Source: an uncultured Lachnospiraceae bacterium (GTDB lineage Bacteria > Bacillota > Clostridia > Lachnospirales > Lachnospiraceae). Taken from it: a stretch of 64,000 nt of DNA. How positions within the stretch are numbered: position 1 is the first letter of the stretch; each line of letters begins with the position of its first letter. The notes under the pieces are model-generated. The model saw only the letters and a list, made by a program, of their open reading frames with translations, was not told where the DNA came from and did no database searches. Made by a program: the position numbers and the translations under genes. This document shows positions 60,542 through 64,000 of the stretch, piece by piece. Location: positions 38,758-102,757 of the forward strand of contig CANQBX010000002.1 of NCBI GenBank assembly GCA_947589095.1. Reading direction: 5' to 3'.

Positions 60542-61792
60542 ATGAAAAGAACGCGCAGAAGAACCGCAAGGCAGCTTGTATTGCTGCTGTTCGCTATGAT
60601 CCTGACGATCGGATTCGGAGGGACAGATATCCGCGCCCGGGAATCGTCGGCCAAAGCGACATCCCTGTCCAAGGGCAGCGCCGCAGTATCCTCCTTCGAA
60701 GTGCATTTCATCGATGTCGGACAGGCGGACGCGGCCCTGGTTCTCTGCGACGGCAAGGCCATGCTCATCGACGGCGGCAACGCGGAGGACTCCAGCCTGA
60801 TCTATTCTTACCTAAAGTCCCATTCCCTGAAGCATCTGGACTATATTGTCTGCACCCACGCCCACGAGGACCATGTCGGCGGACTGGCCGGCGCCCTGAA
60901 TTACGCCTCGGCGGATCACGCGCTCTGCCCTGTCACAAGCTATGACAGCAAAGCGTTTAAAAGCTTTGTGACCTACCTCGGGAAACAGAATGTGTCCATC
61001 ACCGTTCCGTCCGCGGGAGACAAGTTTTCGCTGGGCAGCGCGTCGGTTCAGGTTCTCGGACCGGTCACCACGAATGAAGATGACCCGAACAATTCATCGC
61101 TCATCCTCCGGATCGTCTACGGCGATACGTCCTTCCTCTTTACCGGCGACGCGGAGCGCGAAGAGGAGCAGGCCGTTCTGGACTCCGGCCGCGCCCTGAA
61201 GAGCACGGTGCTGAAGGTAGGCCACCACGGCAGCGACACCTCCACGACCTATCCGTTCCTGCGGGAGGTCATGCCGGAATACGCGGTCATTTCCGTCGGC
61301 AAGGATAATTCCTACGGGCATCCCGCGGAAGACACCCTAAGCCGTCTGCGCGACGCCGATGTGAAAGTATTCCGCACCGATCTGCAGGGGGACGTGATCT
61401 GCAAAAGCGACGGCAAATCCGTCACCTTCTCCGTTGAGAAAAACGCAGACGCCGATACTCTGGCTGCGGCAGGGAGTAAGAGCACGGATACCTTGGCAAC
61501 GGCAGGGAGCGGCAGCGCCGCCGCTCGTTCCGCGGCAGGGAGCGGCAGTTCCGGGTCTAAACAGTCTGCCGCCGACGAAAAGGAAACCGAAAATACCCGC
61601 GTTACCGAGTCACAGACGACACCGGCTCCCGCGGGCACTGATTATATTCTGAACAAGAATACCCATAAGTTCCATTATCCGTCCTGCTCCAGCGTAAAGC
61701 AGATGAAGGACAAGAACAAGGCCTATTACACCGGAACAAGGGATGAGGTGATCGCCATGGGCTACGATCCGTGCAAGCGGTGCAAGCCTTGA
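60542..61792 (+). CDS. Secreted ComEC-like metallo-beta-lactamase-fold protein
   Basis: A 416-residue protein. An N-terminal signal (QLVLLLFAMILTIGFGG) precedes a metallo-beta-lactamase domain of the ComEC/Rec2 type (FIDVGQADAALVLCDGKAML, CTHAHEDHVGGLAG, LFTGDAEREEE, KVGHHGSDTST). An Ala/Gly/Ser-rich linker (about 305–350) follows, then a small C-terminal domain with NTHKFHYPSC and CKRCKP that resembles the Ada-type zinc site. It may cut nucleic acid outside the cell, which is inference. The ATG at 60542 has GGAGG seven bases upstream; 60518 is an alternative. Confidence 0.88.
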   Translation: MKRTRRRTARQLVLLLFAMILTIGFGGTDIRARESSAKATSLSKGSAAVSSFEVHFIDVGQADAALVLCDGKAMLIDGGNAEDSSLIYSYLKSHSLKHLDYIVCTHAHEDHVGGLAGALNYASADHALCPVTSYDSKAFKSFVTYLGKQNVSITVPSAGDKFSLGSASVQVLGPVTTNEDDPNNSSLILRIVYGDTSFLFTGDAEREEEQAVLDSGRALKSTVLKVGHHGSDTSTTYPFLREVMPEYAVISVGKDNSYGHPAEDTLSRLRDADVKVFRTDLQGDVICKSDGKSVTFSVEKNADADTLAAAGSKSTDTLATAGSGSAAARSAAGSGSSGSKQSAADEKETENTRVTESQTTPAPAGTDYILNKNTHKFHYPSCSSVKQMKDKNKAYYTGTRDEVIAMGYDPCKRCKP

Positions 61793-61909
61793 GGCGGGGC
61801 AGACCGAAGTATGGTGCCATTTTCTTCTCCAAAACGCTCTTCCTTTCAACCCCGCATTTATGTCCAGAAAAAATCATATAGTCCTTCATCTGACATTTTG
61901 CTTCAGCTT

Positions 61910-61936
61910 GAACTATCCGGAAATTACGGATAGTTC
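61910..61936. terminator. Hairpin terminator downstream of the ComEC-like gene
   Basis: GAACTATCCG and CGGATAGTTC form a perfect 10-bp stem with a 7-base loop, followed on the plus strand by AATTCTTATCC. It lies about 115 bp past the stop codon. Confidence 0.5.
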
Positions 61937-61994
61937 AATTCTTATCCAGTTCTCCTTTTGGACATTAATAATATATTAAATCCCAACTTCGCTT

Positions 61995-62282
61995 TTAGAT
62001 ATGATAAAAATCAAAGACCAGGGGGAACGAGAGCCCGCAGAGTTTCTTGATACTGTTCTGGATGATATACTTGTTCATCTGGAAAAATAACTTTGCCAAA
62101 GTTGGGTATAGGTGATAGCACTCGTTGAAGATGCGGGCAATCTGATTGAGCTTCCCACCGATCTTCCCGTACTTGGCGGTCAGCGTTCCCTCGCCAACGC
62201 TTGACATCCGCAAAAATACGAAGTATACATAAAGCAGAGGTCGGGGAGCCCTGACGGACTCCCCGATCCACGAAATTATCAT
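61995..62282 (-). pseudogene. Probable mobilization protein (MobC-like) remnant
   Basis: A short frame encodes LTAKYGKIGGKLNQIARIFN, close to the GxNLNQIAR signature of MobC relaxosome proteins. The sequence around it does not look like a full MobC: the N-terminal DNA-binding part is absent and the C-terminus turns into unrelated hydrophobic residues. A hairpin (CGGGGAGTCC/GGGCTCCCCG) lies near its 5' end at 62243–62268. I take it as a truncated fragment of a mobilisable element. Confidence 0.4.
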
Positions 62283-62294
62283 AGAAGATTCGAT

Positions 62295-62441
62295 TTACAG
62301 AAATTTTTCTATACGCTCCTTTTCAAACAATTTCTCCGTTGAATTGAGATAAGGCAGCATCTCCCCGTCATTTCAGATATATATTTTATTCTCATACACA
62401 CTTATCTGAATTGAATTGCATGCACTATTATCCTTATCAAA
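62295..62441 (-). pseudogene. Fragment of a second AlbA_2-type gene
   Basis: Read on the minus strand it encodes FDKDNSACNSIQISVYENKI, then YI, a stop in place of Trp, then NDGEMLPYLNSTEKLFEKE. It matches the middle of the neighbouring AlbA_2 protein (KDYSACNPIQISVYEDKIYI and so on). It is a diverged leftover of a paralogue, without start or end. Confidence 0.75.
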
Positions 62442-62474
62442 CATTTATCACAAAAGCTACCTATACATCATAAT

Positions 62475-63888
62475 TCACTTTAATTTTTTATAACTCACAT
62501 TATTAGTATTTCCTGATGCCTCGACTGCATTACAATCTATCAATATCTGCATATATCTCCAAGCTGTAGTTCTTGATTTCTTTGTCAATTCCATAACCTC
62601 TTGAATACTAATGGTTCCTTGAGCAGTTAATTTTTCAATAATCGGTTCCAGCTTTTTATAATCCTTTGGTTTCAAAACTTGTTTCATACTTATTTCAAAA
62701 CTCGTTTCGTTTTTTGTTTCGCTGACTGAATTACTATTCTCTTTTCCACCCGAAAGCTGCTTCAGATATCTATCACACGCCCTGCAAAGCACCATAACTC
62801 CCGACTTGCTTATACTATATTCCGGCAGCGGACCGTCATATCTGGCACAGGCTTCTTTGATCTTATCAAATCCACGTCCCCACGCTTCGATCATGCCGCT
62901 CATGAAAAAGACATTTGCCAGCTTGGGATTATACGGTTTCGAAGAATGTTTCATAAACAGCTTGTCTGTCGAATCCAGACCTTCCGGCATCTCTCCATCG
63001 TTCCAGATATAAATCTTATCTTCATACACGCTGATCTGGATTGGATTACAAGCGCTGTAATCCTTATGAACAATGGCATTCAGCAGGATCTCCCGAAAAG
63101 CATCCGGATGAAACATAAACTGCTCCACCCGTTGGATTCCCTCATAGGTGATCAATGCTTTCATGTATTTCGTATATACGAGATCAATCGTCTTGTCCAC
63201 CTGCTCAACCAAAGAGCCATGTACCTCATCCTGATATCTTAAATCGGCATCCGACTGATCAAAATAACCTATCTTCACATAAGCACCGGTCACCCATTTT
63301 TCCGGATCTTTATAAAAAGCCAGCATAGCCGCCCGGATCAGGTAGCCGTCCTCATCAAACAAGTGCAGATTGTCCAGAAGAATAGCATCTTCAACTCCCG
63401 TTTCCTCTGGAGTCAGTCTGCCCCGCCTTACCGCCTTCTCTTTAAATAATTCTATCGCTTCTTGCCTTAAATCTTCGACTTTCAATTTCGGGATCGGCAT
63501 ACCGTCCCATGTCCTGCCTTGGGATTTCAAGAGCGCCTTATCCAGCTCTTTTCCGGTAATTGTTCTCATAGTACTGCCGGAACGATAAAAATACTTACCA
63601 TGATAACTGATAAGCGAGGGGATACTTTTCCACAACAATTTCAATATACTGTAAATCACCCTCATATAGCAGATTGACATCTGCTACAATACCCATTGTA
63701 TCAGTAATCTTATTCGGAATGGCTTCTAACAGTTTCCTGCTGTCCTTATCGCTTATGCCAACAACATCGCCGCTATCATTTTTGCCGATATAAAGCGTTC
63801 CGCCGTATGCATTCGCATAGCCGCAGATCCATTCCAAATATTCATCATGCCATGATTCTTTCCATTCGATTGTTTGGTGTTCCGGCAT
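62475..63888 (-). pseudogene. AlbA_2-type (Schlafen-like) DNA-binding regulator, frameshifted
   Basis: Two frames make one gene of about 470 codons. The first (63595–63888) starts MPEHQTIEWKESWHDEYLEW and carries the AlbA_2 fold (ICGYANAYGGTLYIGKNDSG). The second (stop at 62475) continues from SLISYHGKYFYRSGSTMRTI through a GHKL-like region (HKDYSACNPIQISVYEDKIY, GRGFDKIKEAC) to a C-terminal winged-helix-like end. The shift falls at a run of four C (plus-strand G at 63618–63621): one base fewer would join VEKYP to SLISYHG. Such proteins are putative transcription regulators. A sequencing error is possible. Confidence 0.8.
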
Positions 63889-64000
63889 AGGATTTACCTA
63901 CTTTCTTTTTGTTTACTATTCAAATTCGGCGTGTCCTTCATTGTTATTAACTATATCTGTTTAAGTTTTATGCAAATACACGCCGTTTTTTATTTCAATT
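63889..64000. other. Upstream region of the AlbA_2 gene
   Basis: 112 bp, AT-rich, probably containing that gene's promoter on the minus strand. No other feature seen before the window ends. Confidence 0.3.

Larger units (their letters stand above)
61793..62474. other. AT-richer decayed region
   Basis: About 680 bp without an intact gene. It contains a terminator hairpin, a probable mobC remnant and a broken fragment of an AlbA_2 gene, annotated separately. The drop in GC marks the start of an acquired segment that runs to the window end. Confidence 0.6.

Noticed and set aside
62011..62271. Second minus-strand frame over the mobC remnant
   Set aside because: It is the same DNA in another frame with no family-like pattern; the NLNQIAR-like motif is in the other frame.

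Overview
The window looks like a chromosomal segment of a GC-rich gut-type clostridium, most likely Lachnospiraceae (Bacillota). The evidence is the ackA–DUF177–rpmF–plsX order, a clostridial class III ribonucleotide reductase with NrdR boxes, an aspS–gatC–gatA–gatB operon behind a T-box leader, strong AAGGAGG-type ribosome binding sites, and CsoR-controlled copper genes. No species can be named from sequence alone. Most genes lie on the minus strand.

Layout: 1–3.5 kb holds plsX (cut by the window edge), rpmF, the DUF177 gene, ackA and a pduL-type phosphotransacylase (acetate/ATP formation and lipid/ribosome genes). 3.8–8.1 kb holds L-fucose isomerase and an anaerobic NTP reductase fused to a thioredoxin-like domain, with NrdR boxes upstream. 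8.2–14.5 kb holds a 203-bp palindrome, tandem repeats, hflX, a TPR lipoprotein, dut and two zinc-ribbon proteins behind a consensus promoter.

14.6–21.3 kb is a nested mobile region. A 1.7-kb IS (9-bp target duplication AGTCCCATG, matching inverted ends) has had its transposase gene split by a second ~5.0-kb AT-rich element. That inner element has its own inverted ends, a ~9-bp target duplication, an IS1595-type transposase, and cargo consisting of an Mrr-like endonuclease, an Eco57I-type adenine methyltransferase and a lipoprotein. Removing the inner element in silico restores one 459-codon transposase.

21.4–25.1 kb is a copper operon (csoR, a membrane-anchored HMA protein, and copA continuous in frame with a copZ domain that keeps its own ribosome binding site). 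25.2–31.1 kb holds a MazG-like pyrophosphohydrolase, a SEC-C methionine aminopeptidase, a MATE pump, a DUF2804 protein and an MFS transporter. 31.2–41.2 kb is an unusual cluster: a lipoprotein joining a propeller-like region to a sugar-type solute-binding domain, two MalF/MalG-like permeases, an HlyD-like adaptor, a lone MacB-core-like protein, and a divergent two-component system, with no ATPase. 41.4–48.4 kb holds DUF554, argH, yfhO, gtrA and an aminotransferase. 48.7–54.4 kb is the aspS–gatCAB operon for tRNA-dependent amide aminoacylation. 54.4–61.8 kb holds an OGG-type glycosylase, bcp, a second MATE pump, a nitroreductase, a NUDIX hydrolase, a CmpB-type membrane protein and a secreted ComEC-like metallo-beta-lactamase-fold protein. 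61.8–64 kb is AT-richer and decayed: a probable mobC remnant, a remnant of one AlbA_2 gene, and a second AlbA_2 gene broken by a frameshift.

A recurring theme is low-complexity or short tandem repeats, mostly in multiples of three bases, inserted within or at the ends of otherwise conserved genes (nrdD, aspS, gatA, gatB 3' end, copA, OGG, the HlyD-like gene, the zinc-ribbon gene).
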